DNA of 64,000 bases from Reichenbachiella carrageenanivorans (GCF_025639805.1 NZ_CP106735.1:2885501-2949500); one strand, 5' to 3'. Shown: positions 50,980-61,040, numbered from the stretch's first letter. Numbers and translations are program-made. Notes: generated from the letters alone by a model not told the origin.

Positions 50980-53763
50980 TTATACAACCACATTGATGAT
51001 TCGTTTCGGTACGATAATCATCTTTTTGGGTGGTTTGCCTTCTGTCCACTTGAGCACGGCTTCGTGTGCCAATACTTCTGCTTCTATTTCTTCTTTTGAC
51101 TTGTCTATCGGGAAGGAGATTTTAGCTCTCACTTTGCCATTGATTGATATCGGATATTCATGTGAGCTCTCTGTTAAGAAGCTTTCGTCAAATGCAGGGA
51201 ATTGTGCCAAACTCACGCCGCCAGTATGTCCTAGCTGCTCCCATAATTCCTCGGCTAGGTGAGGAGCAAAGGGAGATAGCGCAATCACCAATTTCTCCAG
51301 CACTTCTCGCTTGTTGCATTTCAATGAAGTCAGTTCATTCACAGCAATCATGAGCGTACTTACCGAAGTGTTGAGCGACAGGTTGTTGATATCTTCTTCT
51401 ACTTTCTTGATCGTCCTATGGATGATTTTTTGTTCCTCTTGTGTAGGCTTGTCGTCAGATACGGCGAAGTTTTCTTCACTGTCGTGAAATAGCCTCCAAA
51501 ACTTCCTTAGAAATTTGAATACGCCATCGATGCCGTGTGTATTCCAAGGCTTGAATTGCTCTAAAGGCCCCAAGAACATTTCGTACATGCGGAGTGTGTC
51601 AGCGCCGTATTTCTCTATGATGTCATCAGGATTCACTACGTTGTATTTCGATTTCGACATCTTTTCTACTTCGTAGCCACACAGGTACTTGCCATTTTCT
51701 AGGACAAACTCTGCATCCTTCAAGTCAGGTCTCCACGCTTTGAATGCTTCGGTGTCGAGCACATCATTATTTACTAAACTGACATCTACGTGCATTGGCG
51801 TGGTGTCGTGCTGGTCTTTTAAGTTTAAGGATGCAAATTTGTTGGTGCCTTTCACACGATAAACAAAATTTGATCGTCCCTGAATCATGCCTTGATTCAC
51901 CAGTTTTTTAAATGGTTCCTCTTCCTTTGCAAATCCTTTGTCGCATAGAAATTTGTTCCAAAATCTAGAGTAGAGTAGGTGGCCTGTGGCGTGCTCAGTG
52001 CCGCCAATATATAAATCCACATCTTTCCAGTAGTTCTGAGCTTCGTCCGATACAAATTGTCCGTCGTTTTGTGCATCCATGTATCTGTACCAATACCAGC
52101 TCGACCCTGCCCAACCAGGCATCGTACTCATTTCTAGTGGATAAGCTTCGCTAGATCCTTTCGGTGTATAGGTAAATCCTTCGGCTCTAGCCAATGGAGG
52201 ATCGCCATCTTCGGTAGGTAAGTATTTGTCGATCTCTGGCAATACGATTGGAAGGTCTTCTTGTGCCACAGGATATGGAATACCATCCTTGAAATAGATC
52301 GGAACAGGTTCTCCCCAATATCTCTGTCGAGCAAAGATGGCGTCTCTGATTCTGTAATTGATTTTGCCACTACCAATGCTATTTTCTTCCAGGTAAGCAA
52401 TTGCCTTGTCAGTTGCCTCTTGAAAAGTAAGGCCTTCCAATATGCCTTTGTTGATGATCTTGCCTTCCTTGGTAGGGTCAGCTATTTCGCTTACATCCAT
52501 TCCGTCATATACAGGAAGTATGGGCAGGTCAAAATGTTTGGCAAAGTCAAAATCTCTCTGGTCACCACCAGGTACCGCCATTACTGCGCCAGTACCATAT
52601 CCAGCGAGTACATAGTCTGCGATCCAGATTGGCATACGTTCATTGTTGAACGGGTTGATGGCGTACGCACCTGTAAATGCACCAGAGACAGTCTTCACGT
52701 TGGTCATGCGATCACGCTCAGATTTGTTTTTGGCCACTTCTACATAGTCTTGTACATGTTTGCGCTGCTCGTCTGTTGTGATTTTTTGGATCAAATCCAA
52801 CTCTGGGGCAAGTACCAGAAAAGTCACTCCGCATACGGTATCAATTCGAGTAGTGAATACTGTGATTTTATCCTCATGCCCTTCTATGGCAAAGTCCATT
52901 TCAGCTCCTTTGGATTTGCCTATCCAGTTGCGCTGCATTTCTTTGAGTGGCTCAGGCCAATTGACTGTACTGAGTCCTTCGAGTAGACGCTCGGCGTAGG
53001 CAGTGATGCGCATGCTCCACTGCTTCATGTTTTTTCTTACTACAGGAAACCCGCCTCTTTCAGAAAAGCCATCTTTCACTTCGTCGTTGGATAGCACGGT
53101 TCCCATTTCTGGGCACCAGTTTACAGTGGTTTCGGATAGATAAGTGAGTCGGTACCGTAGTAATATCTCTTGTTGTTGAGCTTCTGAGTATCCAGTCCAA
53201 TCTTCAGCAGAAAAATGAGTTATGTCCTCATCGCAAGCCGCATTTACGCCCGTGTTTCCGTTTTGTGCGAATAGTGTAGTAAGCTCATCTATGGCTCTGG
53301 CTTTGTTTGTATTGTAGTCATACCAGCTATCAAAGAGCTGGAGAAAAATCCACTGTGTCCATTTATAGTAGTTAGGATCGCAGGTTTGTACTTCTTTGCT
53401 CCAGTCGAAGGAGAAGCCTATATTTTTTAATTGTTCCTTGTATCGAGCGATGTTTTCTTCGGTCGTTACGGCTGGGTGCTGCCCCGTTTGGATGGCGTAT
53501 TGTTCGGCAGGCAAGCCAAAAGCATCAAAGCCCATAGGATGTAGGACGTTGAATCCTTTGGACCTTTTGAACCTACAGACAATATCGGAAGCAATATAGC
53601 CCAGAGGGTGGCCTACGTGTAGCCCTGCTCCAGATGGATAAGGAAACATATCCAAAGCGTAAAATTTTGGTTGGTCTGGTTTTACTTCAGCCTTAAAAGA
53701 CTGCTGCTCTTGCCAGTATTGTTGCCATTTTTTCTCAATGGTTTGGAACTCGTATGATGCCAT
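50980..53763 (-). CDS. leuS: Leucine-tRNA ligase
   Basis: 927 aa class I aminoacyl-tRNA synthetase. The HIGH-type motif is PYPSGAGLHVGH near residue 45 and KMSKSKYN near 710. Connective editing domain and C-terminal anticodon domain are present at typical length. Essential for protein synthesis. A TAATTTTG element (minus strand, 53,795-53,802) may be its -7 box. Confidence 0.97.
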   Translation of the reverse strand: MASYEFQTIEKKWQQYWQEQQSFKAEVKPDQPKFYALDMFPYPSGAGLHVGHPLGYIASDIVCRFKRSKGFNVLHPMGFDAFGLPAEQYAIQTGQHPAVTTEENIARYKEQLKNIGFSFDWSKEVQTCDPNYYKWTQWIFLQLFDSWYDYNTNKARAIDELTTLFAQNGNTGVNAACDEDITHFSAEDWTGYSEAQQQEILLRYRLTYLSETTVNWCPEMGTVLSNDEVKDGFSERGGFPVVRKNMKQWSMRITAYAERLLEGLSTVNWPEPLKEMQRNWIGKSKGAEMDFAIEGHEDKITVFTTRIDTVCGVTFLVLAPELDLIQKITTDEQRKHVQDYVEVAKNKSERDRMTNVKTVSGAFTGAYAINPFNNERMPIWIADYVLAGYGTGAVMAVPGGDQRDFDFAKHFDLPILPVYDGMDVSEIADPTKEGKIINKGILEGLTFQEATDKAIAYLEENSIGSGKINYRIRDAIFARQRYWGEPVPIYFKDGIPYPVAQEDLPIVLPEIDKYLPTEDGDPPLARAEGFTYTPKGSSEAYPLEMSTMPGWAGSSWYWYRYMDAQNDGQFVSDEAQNYWKDVDLYIGGTEHATGHLLYSRFWNKFLCDKGFAKEEEPFKKLVNQGMIQGRSNFVYRVKGTNKFASLNLKDQHDTTPMHVDVSLVNNDVLDTEAFKAWRPDLKDAEFVLENGKYLCGYEVEKMSKSKYNVVNPDDIIEKYGADTLRMYEMFLGPLEQFKPWNTHGIDGVFKFLRKFWRLFHDSEENFAVSDDKPTQEEQKIIHRTIKKVEEDINNLSLNTSVSTLMIAVNELTSLKCNKREVLEKLVIALSPFAPHLAEELWEQLGHTGGVSLAQFPAFDESFLTESSHEYPISINGKVRAKISFPIDKSKEEIEAEVLAHEAVLKWTEGKPPKKMIIVPKRIINVVV

Positions 53764-53931
53764 TTGTCTGTTGGTACTGTTTGGTATAAGTGCGCAAAAT
53801 TAATAGGTTTATTGAATTTATTGGTTAGATTATGCTTGTAGTCTAGCGTAGGTGTTTGGGTGGTTTTTAATGCCACCTTCTGGTGCTAATTCTAGCTTAT
53901 ATGATCTTCCAGTGGATTCAATAAAATGAAA

Positions 53932-53962
53932 AAGGCAGTTGCCTAATTAAAGGAACTGCCTT
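53932..53962 (-). terminator. Terminator after tRNA-Met
   Basis: AAGGCAGTT and AACTGCCTT form a hairpin; on the minus strand CTGCCTTTTTC follows the stem. Located 10 bases beyond the tRNA 3' end. Confidence 0.8.
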
Positions 53963-53972
53963 CTGAATCTAG

Positions 53973-54046
53973 TAGCGAAGACGGGAGTTGAACCCGTGAC
54001 CTCAGGGTTATGAATCCTGCGCTCTAACCAACTGAGCTACCTCGCC
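53973..54046 (-). tRNA. tRNA-Met (CAT), elongator
   Basis: 74 nt cloverleaf: acceptor GGCGAGG pairs with CTTCGCT (two G:T wobbles), anticodon loop ATTCATAACC gives CAT, T-loop TTCAACT. The anticodon stem lacks the three consecutive G:C pairs of the initiator, so it is either elongator Met or the lysidine-modified tRNA-Ile(CAT); the sequence alone does not fully decide. Confidence 0.88.
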
Positions 54047-54167
54047 GTGTGATTTTTCGAGGTGCAAATCTAGCCATTGTTTGTTTATTAGCAAGTCTTT
54101 GTAAAAACTTTTGATACATTCGTATAAAATTAATACATTGAGAACATTAGAAATTGATATTTAGAAT

Positions 54168-54551
54168 ATGAGCAAGTTCAAATTTGTAGGGGAATATGAG
54201 ATTAGAGCATCGAAAAAAATGCTATATCCATACTTGTCAACAGCAAGTGGGCTCGCCCAGTGGTTTGCTGACGATGTAAATATTGATGAAGACAAAACCT
54301 TTACCATTATTTGGGACGGGGAGGAGAATAAAGCTAAGATGGTTTCGCATCGAACCAATTCTCAAGTAAAATTTGAATTTGTATCGGATGATGAAGAGCC
54401 TAGTTATGTGGAGTTCAAAGTAGATATGAATGAGATGACCCAATCCGTGTTTATCAGAGTGACCGATTACTCAGATATGGATGATGAAAATGAACTCCAA
54501 GACTTATGGGAGAGTCTAATGACTAATCTTCGGGAAATAGTAGGTGGATAG
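54168..54551 (+). CDS. START-like/AHSA1 domain protein
   Basis: 127 aa. FVGEYEIRASKKMLYPYLSTASGLAQWFAD and FTIIWDGEENKAKMVSHR are typical of Bacteroidota START-like proteins related to Hsp90 activator AHSA1 fold (shown as motif cores). Function unknown. Confidence 0.75.
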   Translation: MSKFKFVGEYEIRASKKMLYPYLSTASGLAQWFADDVNIDEDKTFTIIWDGEENKAKMVSHRTNSQVKFEFVSDDEEPSYVEFKVDMNEMTQSVFIRVTDYSDMDDENELQDLWESLMTNLREIVGG

Positions 54552-54552
54552 T

Positions 54553-54714
54553 CTAAGCGTGTTCGAGACGAACCACAATCCCATCACAAACCGCGCATTT
54601 CCCAGCGAATAAGCCTGGTTTGCCATGTTCTTCTTGGCATTTTACACACCAATATCTTCCGCATGATCGGCAATGTAGAGTAGCTCTTTTCTCACATTTA
54701 TTACAGTTATGCAT
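54553..54714 (-). CDS. 53-aa cysteine-rich zinc-finger protein
   Basis: A small frame from ATG 54,714 encoding MHNCNKCEKRATLHCRSCG and continuing with YWCVKCQEEHGK, then GKCAVCDGIV. Eight cysteines in four pairs (C4/C7, C15/C18, C23/C26, C40/C43), consistent with two zinc-ribbon-like knuckles. Regular Cys spacing argues against chance. Minus strand, convergent with the START-like gene, one base after its stop. No family assigned. Confidence 0.7.
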   Translation of the reverse strand: MHNCNKCEKRATLHCRSCGRYWCVKCQEEHGKPGLFAGKCAVCDGIVVRLEHA

Positions 54715-54907
54715 GATTCCTCTTGTTTGTTCTAAATATAATAAATAATTGGAAACACATCTTTTTTGTTCGTGTAGATTAAATGTGTTTTGATGAAATA
54801 ATTTAAAACAAAAGGAACTTTCATAAGGGAATGGTAGTATTAGGGTATGAGTGCTTTATAAAAATTAGTAGCTTTGTGAAGCTCGGTTTTACAAAAAATA
54901 TCAAGTA

Positions 54908-55429
54908 ATGAAGAAGACTTTTCTATTGAGTATCGGTTTAGTAGTAGTTGGTGTGTTAGCAGTATTAGAAGCTGCAGCTCAAGACAGCAAGGGTTTTGTA
55001 GCTTCTCCCAATGAAGGATGGATGGTGAATGTAGAGGAGGCTTATAAGTTGTCGGAAAAGACAAACAAGCCTATTCTTGCTAATTTTACAGGGAGTGACT
55101 GGTGTGGTTGGTGCAAAAAATTGAAAAGTGAAGTCTTTAGTAAACCTGAGTTTAAATCATGGGCTAAAGAGAATGTAATTCTGTTAGAATTGGATTACCC
55201 AAGAAGAGCCGCATTACCTGAAGCCCAAGTGAAGCAAAATGCTGAATTGCAACAAGCCTTTCGTGTGACAGGTTTTCCTACGATTTGGATGTTTGATTTG
55301 GATAGACCCGATGGCGAGCGTTTTCAAATCGAAGCATATGGAAAAACTGGGTATGCTGCTGGTGGACCTAATGCATATATCAAAAATTTGGATAAAATGA
55401 TTGCACTCAAGCAGAAGAGTGTCAAATAA
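54908..55429 (+). CDS. Secreted thioredoxin-like protein
   Basis: 173 aa. Signal peptide ends near AAAQ (about residue 25). The active site DWCGWCKKLK is a CGWC motif at about 68-71, with cis-Pro in GFPTIWMFD. Fold of the DUF255/thioredoxin-like type found in Bacteroidota periplasm; likely disulfide reductase or chaperone. A TAnnTTTG element is at 54,869-54,876. Confidence 0.85.
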   Translation: MKKTFLLSIGLVVVGVLAVLEAAAQDSKGFVASPNEGWMVNVEEAYKLSEKTNKPILANFTGSDWCGWCKKLKSEVFSKPEFKSWAKENVILLELDYPRRAALPEAQVKQNAELQQAFRVTGFPTIWMFDLDRPDGERFQIEAYGKTGYAAGGPNAYIKNLDKMIALKQKSVK

Positions 55430-55440
55430 ACGCTAGTAGT

Positions 55441-56247
55441 TTATCTAGCGTTGAATCCTCTCAGTTTTATTTGAGTCAATTTCCTTTTGGTATCGAGAGG
55501 AAAATCGCCCTTCATCATCCAGTCGTAGTAGCCAGGTTCTGCTTTGAGAATATCTTCTACGGGCTTGTGGCGGTGCTTTCCAAAGTTGAATACCTCTACG
55601 CCCTTGTCGTTGGTCACGAATCTGCCTGCTAGATCTACCATGTTTGCTGCAGATACTTCGTGGAGGCTTTTCATGTCATTGGAGATTTTGCCAATTACTT
55701 TGCCCATAGGGTTTACTACTTCTTGTCCGTCGTATTTTTCTATTTGAGCTTTGATGACTGCTGCTGTAGCTAAGGTGTCTGCTTCGGCACTATGTGCGCC
55801 ATCAAGAGATTTGTCACAATAGAACTTGTAAGCGGCTGTTAGTGTCCGTTTTTCCATCATGTGGAAAATCTTTTGTGCATCTACAAATTTTCTATTAGAG
55901 GTATCAAATTCTACATCTACCCTTAAAAATTCTTCCACCAAAAGCGGAATGTCGAATTTTAAACAATTGAATCCACCCAAGTCACAACCTTGAAGAAATT
56001 CAGATAGACTTTTAGAAATGGATTTGAAAGTAGGGGCGTCCTTTACGTCTTTGTCGTATATGCCATGAATCATGCTGGTTTCGACAGGAATAGGAATCGT
56101 AGGGTTGATTTTCATCGTCTTGATGATTTCTTCGCCATCAGGCATGATTTTCACCACAGAGATCTCAACAATGCGGTCGGTAGATATGTTGGTTCCTGTT
56201 GTTTCCAAATCGAAAACTGCCAGTGGATTTTTTAGATTTAATTGCAT
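55441..56247 (-). CDS. DnaQ-type 3'-5' exonuclease
   Basis: 268 aa. DEDDh motifs: FDLETTG (Exo I), FNCLKFDIPLL (Exo II), HSAEADTLATA (Exo III). The C-terminal ~70 residues (VFNFGKHRHKPVEDIL, YYDWMMKGDFP) form an extra domain seen in Bacteroidota family members. Similar to the epsilon subunit of DNA polymerase III or a stand-alone proofreading-type exonuclease. Confidence 0.9.
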   Translation of the reverse strand: MQLNLKNPLAVFDLETTGTNISTDRIVEISVVKIMPDGEEIIKTMKINPTIPIPVETSMIHGIYDKDVKDAPTFKSISKSLSEFLQGCDLGGFNCLKFDIPLLVEEFLRVDVEFDTSNRKFVDAQKIFHMMEKRTLTAAYKFYCDKSLDGAHSAEADTLATAAVIKAQIEKYDGQEVVNPMGKVIGKISNDMKSLHEVSAANMVDLAGRFVTNDKGVEVFNFGKHRHKPVEDILKAEPGYYDWMMKGDFPLDTKRKLTQIKLRGFNAR

Positions 56248-56284
56248 TGCTGTTAGTTATATGATGGTGAATCAGTATGTCTGA

Positions 56285-57646
56285 TTATTTAGTAATAGTG
56301 TTGGCGATAGAGCCTAAGTCTAACCCGCCAAATGTGCCAGAACTCATGAAAATCAAATTCTGGTTTTTCCAGTCTTTACGGAGTAAATGTGCCTGTAGTT
56401 GGGTGCTATCGGTAAATACCTGAATGTCTTTTCTATTAAAGGCTTTTCTGATATCTTCTTCGTTGATGGCAGTATAGTTTTTTTCTTCGATTAGCTTTTG
56501 GTCAAAGAATACAATGGCTTCGTTTGGTGCCTTAAATGTGTCTTTGTAATTGCCTAGGAAAGCTTTGTTTAGACTGCTGAAAGTATGTAATTCATAACAG
56601 GCGATGAGGTTTCTATTAGGGTGCAGCTCTTTGAGTGCGTTTGCAGTAGCCTCTAGTTTAGATGGCGCATGGGCAAAATCAGTATAAACAGCAGTATTTG
56701 AATTTTCAGACAGTAGGTTGTTCCTTTTGTATGCTCCTTCGAAGGAGGCTATTGCTTCGTAGAATTGTGCGCGACTGATGCCTATTCTCTTGAGTAGTGT
56801 TCTGGCTCCCTCAAGGTTTTGCATGTTGTGTTTGCCAAAGAGTTTGACAGGAGTTTCTTCATTCAAATAAAACCGCCCATTTTTCACTTTGTAATTGGGC
56901 GTTTCATATGGGTCAGCTTTTACATCAGTGCGCTCTTTGGTAGCTATTTTTTTTGCATACGCATCTTCTGTGCAGTAGATCAATGATCCTGCTTTAGGTG
57001 TCTGATTAGCAAGTTTTTCGAATTGAGCAAGGTAGCTATCTTCGGTAGGGTACACATTGATGTGATCCCATGCAGTACCACTGATCAAGGCAATGTGATG
57101 GTCGTATTTTAAAAATTTGGGTTCTAGGTCTAGTGGGGAAGTGAAGTATTCATCACCTTCTATTACGATGATTGGCGCATCAGAAAGTTTGATTGTCTCT
57201 TCAATGCCTTTGATTTTGGCTCCTACTACATAGTCGAAATCTCGATTCCAGTAATTTAATACATGGATGATGGAACCTGTGATGGTAGTTTTGCCATGAC
57301 TGCCTGCGATTACGATTCTTTGTTTGTCGTCAGACTGTGATCGGATAAATGCAGGGTAAGACCAAATTTTAATGCCGAGTGCCTGTGCTTTGAGTAGTTC
57401 GGGGTTGTCTGCTTTGGCGTGCATGCCCACGATCACAGCGTCTAGCGAATTGTCGATCAGATTGGCGTTCCATCCCATTTGTGTGGGTAGCAAGCCGTTC
57501 TCATTTAATAAAGAAGCCGCAGGGTCATATATCTTGTCGTCGGAGCCGCTTACCGTCATGCCCTTCTTTTTTAGGGCTATAGCCAAACTGCTCATAACTG
57601 CGCCTCCAATGGCAATAATGTGAATTTTTTGATGAATTTGACTCAT
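56285..57646 (-). CDS. mpl: UDP-N-acetylmuramate:L-Ala-gamma-D-Glu-meso-DAP ligase Mpl
   Basis: 453 aa Mur ligase family enzyme that recycles murein tripeptide. The ATP loop AGSHGKTTITGS and the KxxY-type middle region, VVIEGDEYFTSPLD, and EGAYKRNN are typical for Mpl. The first residues are HIIAIGGAVMSSLAIALKK. The ORF also extends 16 codons upstream, but ATG 57,646 has the canonical N-terminus. Divergent to dnaB. Confidence 0.92.
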   Translation of the reverse strand: MSQIHQKIHIIAIGGAVMSSLAIALKKKGMTVSGSDDKIYDPAASLLNENGLLPTQMGWNANLIDNSLDAVIVGMHAKADNPELLKAQALGIKIWSYPAFIRSQSDDKQRIVIAGSHGKTTITGSIIHVLNYWNRDFDYVVGAKIKGIEETIKLSDAPIIVIEGDEYFTSPLDLEPKFLKYDHHIALISGTAWDHINVYPTEDSYLAQFEKLANQTPKAGSLIYCTEDAYAKKIATKERTDVKADPYETPNYKVKNGRFYLNEETPVKLFGKHNMQNLEGARTLLKRIGISRAQFYEAIASFEGAYKRNNLLSENSNTAVYTDFAHAPSKLEATANALKELHPNRNLIACYELHTFSSLNKAFLGNYKDTFKAPNEAIVFFDQKLIEEKNYTAINEEDIRKAFNRKDIQVFTDSTQLQAHLLRKDWKNQNLIFMSSGTFGGLDLGSIANTITK

Positions 57647-58028
57647 GCAGGTTTTGAATTTTTTCAAAAATAAGACAATTAGTAAGGTGTACAAATTAAA
57701 CCTCTCCTTAAAATTTCATCAACAATATTATGATTGTATTACGTTTATTAATGGACTAGCTGGTTCAAATGATATGTTTTAGTGGCTTAGGCATTAGTCT
57801 GCCATTTTATGGTTTGCTTCCATAGTAGATAGGTTTTCAATGACTTAAGTAGATGATGTTTCTTGTCTAAGTGGGGTTAGCAATGGAATGATATACGTTG
57901 TGAAATTCATTGTGGAAATGTTGTTATTAAACCACCCTAGGTTTTGAGAGAATACATCATCTGTTTGCATAAGTTTGCTTTTCGAATACACACTAGAAAT
58001 TAATCCTAGATTTCTTTTATAAACAATT
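57647..58028. other. Intergenic region between mpl and dnaB
   Basis: About 380 bp, AT-rich, without a convincing gene. It contains the divergent promoters of mpl and dnaB. A TTG-N23-TAAGTTTG element is present at 57,944-57,977, pointing toward dnaB. Confidence 0.5.
57944..57977 (+). promoter_or_regulatory. Predicted promoter of chromosomal dnaB
   Basis: TTG at 57,944-57,946 and TAAGTTTG at 57,970-57,977, 23 bases apart, fit the Bacteroidota consensus. The ATG is 52 bases downstream of the -7 element. Confidence 0.45.
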
Positions 58029-59609
58029 ATGGCCAATATAGATTCTCCAGATCAAGGAAATGTCAGAAGTAAAGCAGGTGCTAGAAAGAGCAACTCGTCC
58101 AAAGCGGGTTTAGTACCACTGGGGAAATTGCAGCCTCAGGCTGTAGATATAGAGGAGACGGTGCTAGGTGCATTGATGTTAGAAAAAGATGCTTTGACCA
58201 CAGTCATTGATATTCTCAAGCCACAAAGTTTCTACGATGATCGACATGCCAAAATATATGAAGCTATTGTTCAGCTTTTTAATAAGTCAGAACCAGTAGA
58301 TATCATGACTGTTACGGCTCAATTGCGTAAGAATGGCACGTTGGAGATGGCAGGAGGAGCTTATCATATTGCTAACCTGACGACAAGAGTCAACTCAGCA
58401 GCTAATATAGAATATCACGCCAGAATCATCACTGAGCAGGCGATCAAAAGAGATTTGATTAGAATCTCGGCTAAGATTCAAGAAGATGCATTTGAGGATA
58501 CAGAGGATGTATTTGAGCTATTGGATAGGACAGAACAGGCCTTGTTTGAGATTTCGGAATCCAATATAAAAAAGAATTATGCTGGAATGCAGCAGTTGAT
58601 GCATGAGGCTATTATGGAAATAGAAGCCAGAAAAGAGCATAAAGATGGTTTGACTGGTGTACCTAGTGGTTTTACAGAGCTCGACCGGGTGACTGCAGGG
58701 TGGCAACCTTCGGATTTGGTGATTATAGCAGCCCGTCCTGCCATGGGTAAGACGGCCTTTGTCGTCTCGGCTATGAGAAATGCAGCAGTGGATTTTGGCG
58801 AGGGAGTAGCTATTTTCTCTTTGGAGATGTCTGCTATTCAGTTGGTCAATAGACTTATTTCTGCAGAAGCAGAATTGGAGAGTGATAAAATCAAGAAAGG
58901 TAACCTGGCAGATCACGAGTGGGAGCAGCTGGTTCACAAAACAGCCAGACTCACAGAAGCCCCCATATTTATAGATGATACGCCAGGTTTGAGTATTCTT
59001 GAATTGCGAGCGAAGTGTAGACGACTAAAGGCTCAGCATGACATCAAGATGATTATTATTGATTACTTGCAACTGATGTCTGGTGATTCTTCGAAAGCGG
59101 GTGGTGGTCCTGGAAATAGGGAGCAGGAAATTGCTTCTATATCAAGAGCACTTAAAGGAATAGCAAAAGAATTGAATGTGCCAGTGATCGCACTGTCACA
59201 GCTTAGTAGAGCCGTAGAAACCAGAGGTGGAGATAAGCGTCCTCAGTTGTCGGATTTGAGGGAGTCAGGATCTATCGAGCAGGATGCTGATATGGTAATG
59301 TTCCTTTATCGCCCAGAGTATTATGATATCACAGAGGATGAGGATGGTTTGCCTACAGCAGGTACTGGAGAAGTGATCATAGCTAAGCACAGGAATGGCT
59401 CGCTAGAAAATGTAAAATTGAAGTTTATTGGTCGATTCACCAAGTTTGCAGATCTGGATGGGTCTATCATGGGCGGGGATTATAGCGGAGGAGGATTCCC
59501 TTCTGCAGGTATTCCAGCGGAGTTTGATAGCGTACCTAATACCGTAACATTCCCTTCCAAAGCCAATGATGGAGATGGTGCTGCGTCTTCGGGAGATGCT
59601 CCTTTTTAA
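58029..59609 (+). CDS. dnaB: Replicative DNA helicase DnaB (chromosomal)
   Basis: 526 aa. N-terminal domain begins VLGALMLEKDALTT, Walker A ARPAMGKTAFV, DnaB signature SIEQDADMVMFLYRPEYY and LSQLSRAVETRGG. It unwinds the replication fork. The C-terminal tail (Gly/Ser-rich, ends SSGDAPF) differs from the element copy at 42,456, which has an HTH instead. Confidence 0.96.
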   Translation: MANIDSPDQGNVRSKAGARKSNSSKAGLVPLGKLQPQAVDIEETVLGALMLEKDALTTVIDILKPQSFYDDRHAKIYEAIVQLFNKSEPVDIMTVTAQLRKNGTLEMAGGAYHIANLTTRVNSAANIEYHARIITEQAIKRDLIRISAKIQEDAFEDTEDVFELLDRTEQALFEISESNIKKNYAGMQQLMHEAIMEIEARKEHKDGLTGVPSGFTELDRVTAGWQPSDLVIIAARPAMGKTAFVVSAMRNAAVDFGEGVAIFSLEMSAIQLVNRLISAEAELESDKIKKGNLADHEWEQLVHKTARLTEAPIFIDDTPGLSILELRAKCRRLKAQHDIKMIIIDYLQLMSGDSSKAGGGPGNREQEIASISRALKGIAKELNVPVIALSQLSRAVETRGGDKRPQLSDLRESGSIEQDADMVMFLYRPEYYDITEDEDGLPTAGTGEVIIAKHRNGSLENVKLKFIGRFTKFADLDGSIMGGDYSGGGFPSAGIPAEFDSVPNTVTFPSKANDGDGAASSGDAPF

Positions 59610-59640
59610 GTGTGAAAAATAGAATTGATTTAGTCCTTTT

Positions 59641-60819
59641 TTAGTTTTCTAGAATTAGAAATTCAACCCTTCTGTTTAATGCTTGGTTTTGCGGGCTGTT
59701 GTTGGGTACGATGGGTTGATTGCTGCCATATCCTTTGTACTCCAGTCTGAATTCATTCAGGCCTTTGGCAACCAGATAGTCTACCACTGCTTTTGCGCGA
59801 GCCTCGGAAAGCAATAGATTATATTCTCGCGACCCCACATTATCAGTATGTCCTTCTATTTCAATTTTCACCCTTCGGTGTTTTTCTAAATAAGTCAAAA
59901 GCTTGTTGAGCTCCAGATAAGACGACCTGAGAAGAGTTGCTTGGTCAAATTCGAAATAGATGTTTTGTAAGGTGAATTTCTTTCCGACTTCTGCAGGACC
60001 AAAATAGTCATCTTCTGGCTCGGTGATGGAAATTTGAGGGTCAGGATAAATAGACTCCATTGGATCTACGGGTCTTACCAATATATCGTCTATGAAATAA
60101 TAAGCAATTTGAGGTTGCAAGTGTTTTGGGGTGCGTTTGTCACGTACCTGTGAGAATTTTCGTTTGGTTTTTTTAATCTTTAGTGATGAGTCTGGGGCAA
60201 ATGTACCAATAGTAAGTGCAAGCTCGTCGCCCTCTGCTGTGAATGTACCAGAAACCTTAGTCCATCCCTCATGATCGTCTATCATGCGGTCTTTAGGGTT
60301 AGTGATTTGGGGTTTGTAATGATTGAAGTTCATAGCTTGCCAGTCAAAATTGGGCATATCTCTAGTAAAATACATGCCGATACTGTTGATGGCAAACTCA
60401 CAGTTGTCGGCTAGGTTTACCCACATTTCCGCATAATATTTATGACCAGCTACTAGTGGCTTGGTGAGTTGAATCATGGCATATTCTCGGTGATTTTCGG
60501 GTACGTGCCAGCCTCTGCCACTTTTTGAGGTGAGGTAAGAAATTAAGCCAATATAAGCCTCGCCACCATGCGCAGGTTGTTCACCGAATACATTTTCAGG
60601 TGTACCCATAAAATCATTGATGCAGCAAGAATGAAAAAAGTCAGGAGATGGATCTGCTGTACCAAATGGAAACCAAGATTTAGTGAATTTGAGTTGATTC
60701 ATGGTGAATGGGCATTCCCAGATTTCTTCGAAACCAGAGTTGATCACCATATTCTGACCCTGTGCTGATACGATCAGTAGGAGCCATAATGCTCCCAATA
60801 AAGTTCCATTTTTGACCAT
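59641..60819 (-). CDS. OmpA-family outer-membrane/cell-wall anchoring protein
   Basis: 392 aa. Signal peptide ends after SAQG (about 22). An N-terminal ~250-residue domain (NSGFEEIWECPFTM) of unknown function is followed by an OmpA-like peptidoglycan-binding domain: NIYFEFDQATLLRSSYLEL, EGHTDNVGSREYN, LSEARAKAVVDYL and NRRVEF. Probably anchors the outer membrane to murein. Confidence 0.9.
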   Translation of the reverse strand: MVKNGTLLGALWLLLIVSAQGQNMVINSGFEEIWECPFTMNQLKFTKSWFPFGTADPSPDFFHSCCINDFMGTPENVFGEQPAHGGEAYIGLISYLTSKSGRGWHVPENHREYAMIQLTKPLVAGHKYYAEMWVNLADNCEFAINSIGMYFTRDMPNFDWQAMNFNHYKPQITNPKDRMIDDHEGWTKVSGTFTAEGDELALTIGTFAPDSSLKIKKTKRKFSQVRDKRTPKHLQPQIAYYFIDDILVRPVDPMESIYPDPQISITEPEDDYFGPAEVGKKFTLQNIYFEFDQATLLRSSYLELNKLLTYLEKHRRVKIEIEGHTDNVGSREYNLLLSEARAKAVVDYLVAKGLNEFRLEYKGYGSNQPIVPNNSPQNQALNRRVEFLILEN

Positions 60820-61040
60820 AAATGCAATATACCCATCGGGTACTATTTATAAAGCATCTCAATATTTGTTTTATTTATTCTTGTGAAAATTGTATTGAAA
60901 ATGCAAGGTCAGATATAGCTCCAGTTTGTTGTTTAAACTTTGAATTGAAGCGACTGATTTGAAGTGATTTATGCTTGTAATAGATTTTCTAATGACGATT
61001 TTGGGTTTATGTTTGCAGCATGATAAGTACCACATCTTTG

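Noticed and set aside
52261-52986. Plus-strand ORF of 241 codons opposite leuS
   Set aside because: The leuS frame has all synthetase motifs; the antisense frame shows no family features and is a codon-bias shadow.
53973-54046. tRNA-Ile(CAT) rather than tRNA-Met
   Set aside because: Not excluded, but the acceptor and anticodon-stem pattern looks more like elongator Met; tilS-type recognition cannot be judged from the sequence.
57845-58036. Minus-strand ORF of 63 codons between mpl and dnaB
   Set aside because: It overlaps the dnaB start region and has no conserved pattern; AT-rich intergenic DNA explains it.
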